Shown here in pieces: positions 13,570 through 14,523 of a stretch of DNA of 14,523 nt. The notes beneath the pieces are model-generated. The model had not been told where the DNA came from and did no database searches. It was given only the letters and a program-made list of their open reading frames with translations. The stretch's first letter is position 1. Each line of letters opens with the position of its first letter. The DNA comes from CAZDYP01 sp964509505 (GTDB lineage: Bacteria > Chloroflexota > Anaerolineae > JACRMK01): the NCBI GenBank assembly GCA_964509505.1, contig CAZDYP010000146.1, forward strand, positions 1-14,523, written 5' to 3'. The translations under genes and the position numbers were made by a program.

Positions 13570-14518
13570 CCGCATGTTCAAACGCATAGCCCGCCGCGCC
13601 GAGCAACCCCACGTCGTCGCGCAACGCGGCGGGCACAATCTCCACGCCTTCCCCCAACTCGCGCATACAGCGCTTGAACGCGACCTCGCGGACGATATCA
13701 AATAGCGCAGAACCTGCTTTAGTCACCCCGCCGCCGAGAATAATTTTTTGTGGGTCGAACAAATTGATGAAGCTCGCGCAACCAATCCCCAAATAATGCA
13801 TCGCGCGCGTGAACACGGCAGCGGCTAACTCATCGCCCGCTTGCATGGCTGCGACCACCATGCGCGCCGTGATGCGTCCCCGTTCCTCTGTGAGTGATGA
13901 GGCTTCACCCGTTGCGAGTCGCTCTTCCATCGCGCGCGCGATGCCCGTGCCTGACGCAAACGATTCGAGACAACCGTAACTGCCGCAACCGCACGGCGGG
14001 CCATCCAACGCGACGAGGATATGACCTGCCTCGACCGCCAAGCCGCGCTTGCCATCAATCAACTTCCCTGAGCTGATGACGCCACCGCCAATGCCTGTGC
14101 TGACCGTGAGGTACACGAGGTCGGTGCAGCCACGCCCTGCGCCGAACTTCCACTCGGCGACGGCGGCGAGGTTCGCATCGTTGCCCGCAAAGCACGACAA
14201 CCCAAAGGCTTCACTCATACGCTGTGCCAATGGAACATTGTGCCAGCCGGGGATGTTGGGCGTCGAGAACAAAATGCCATGTCGCGGATCAATTGGACCC
14301 GGCGATGACAAACCAATCGCGAGCGGTTTCGCGTCGGAGACGCCCGCTAACGCTTCGCGCGTCGTGTGAATCATTTGCGCGATGCCCACGTCGGCGCTCT
14401 GACCTGTGGGCGTGTCGGCGCGTGCGCGCGACAAGATTGTGCCTGCTTCGTTCACGACCGCGGCGCGAATTTGTGTGCCGCCCAAATCAATCGCAATGAC
14501 CGTGTTCATGTTGTCCAT
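13556..14518 (-). CDS. ROK-family sugar kinase (glucokinase-like)
   Basis: A 320-residue cytosolic kinase that phosphorylates glucose, N-acetylmannosamine or a similar hexose with ATP. The phosphate loop AIDLGGTQIRAAVV is at 9-22, SSPGPID near 71-77, and the sugar-binding GNDANLAAVAEWKFGAG follows in the middle. TVSTGIGGG and VEAGHILV precede the zinc-binding CGCGSYGCLESFASG, and INLFDPQKIILGGGV marks the C-terminal lobe. The protein is complete. The first ATG (14518) follows GAGG by one base, but an in-frame ATG at 14509 sits ten bases after the same GAGG and is the likelier start; the upstream region is outside the window. The gene converges on the CapA-like gene and overlaps it by 14 nt, with no terminator between them. 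It is probably not part of the catabolic cluster. Confidence 0.93.
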   Translation of the reverse strand: MDNMNTVIAIDLGGTQIRAAVVNEAGTILSRARADTPTGQSADVGIAQMIHTTREALAGVSDAKPLAIGLSSPGPIDPRHGILFSTPNIPGWHNVPLAQRMSEAFGLSCFAGNDANLAAVAEWKFGAGRGCTDLVYLTVSTGIGGGVISSGKLIDGKRGLAVEAGHILVALDGPPCGCGSYGCLESFASGTGIARAMEERLATGEASSLTEERGRITARMVVAAMQAGDELAAAVFTRAMHYLGIGCASFINLFDPQKIILGGGVTKAGSALFDIVREVAFKRCMRELGEGVEIVPAALRDDVGLLGAAGYAFEHAVNLV

Positions 14519-14523
14519 GCCTC

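Noticed and set aside
13556..14518. The ROK kinase as the missing HgdC/BcrA-type dehydratase activator (same ASKHA superfamily).
   Set aside because: It has the ROK zinc motif CGCGxxGCxE and the sugar-binding GNDAN and EAGH motifs, and lacks the Cys pair that binds the activator's bridging cluster. It is also convergent to the cluster.

Overview
The window looks like a chromosomal stretch from an uncultured Chloroflexota bacterium (Anaerolineae/Caldilineae-like). This assignment is an inference. It rests on moderately high GC with many GCG/CGC codons, a Tat lipoprotein with an Ala/Pro-rich linker, and interspersed palindromic elements of a kind I associate with that phylum. No rRNA, tRNA, CRISPR array or transposase gene was seen.

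Layout. At 129-1072 a free-standing gene with its own extended -10 promoter encodes a MaoC/hotdog-like protein. The non-coding stretch 1073-1580 holds a small hairpin, a strong intrinsic terminator, a near-consensus promoter (TTGACA-N17-TATACT) and two operator-like palindromes. From 1581 to 13569 every gene is on the + strand: an XRE-cupin regulator; two 2-hydroxyacyl-CoA dehydratase/benzoyl-CoA reductase-like subunits separated by a short MITE; two Dpp/Opp-type ABC permeases; a family III (CaiB/BaiF) CoA-transferase; a CocE/NonD-type serine hydrolase; a Tat-exported family 5 solute-binding lipoprotein; a core-deleted copy of the hydrolase; and a CapA-like metallophosphatase-fold protein. A ROK-family sugar kinase gene on the - strand closes the window and overlaps the CapA-like gene tail-to-tail by 14 nt.

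How the genes may work together (inference). The binding protein and permeases would import a peptide-like or amide/ester-bearing compound. The cytosolic hydrolase would cleave it, the CoA-transferase would activate a released acid, and the dehydratase-like pair would act on the acyl-CoA, all under a ligand-sensing XRE-cupin regulator. Parts are missing from the window: the two ABC ATPases and the ATP-dependent activator (HgdC/BadF type) that this dehydratase family normally needs. The first dehydratase subunit has also lost the cysteines that usually hold its Fe-S cluster, so its chemistry may not be the classical one.

The main evolutionary signals are a 260-bp block shared by the intact hydrolase gene and its remnant with a single mismatch inside otherwise diverged sequence (recent gene conversion), an apparent frame-restoring slip in a G-run of the remnant, a mobile-element scar whose target duplication overlaps a ribosome binding site, and a three-way-junction palindrome downstream of the binding-protein gene.
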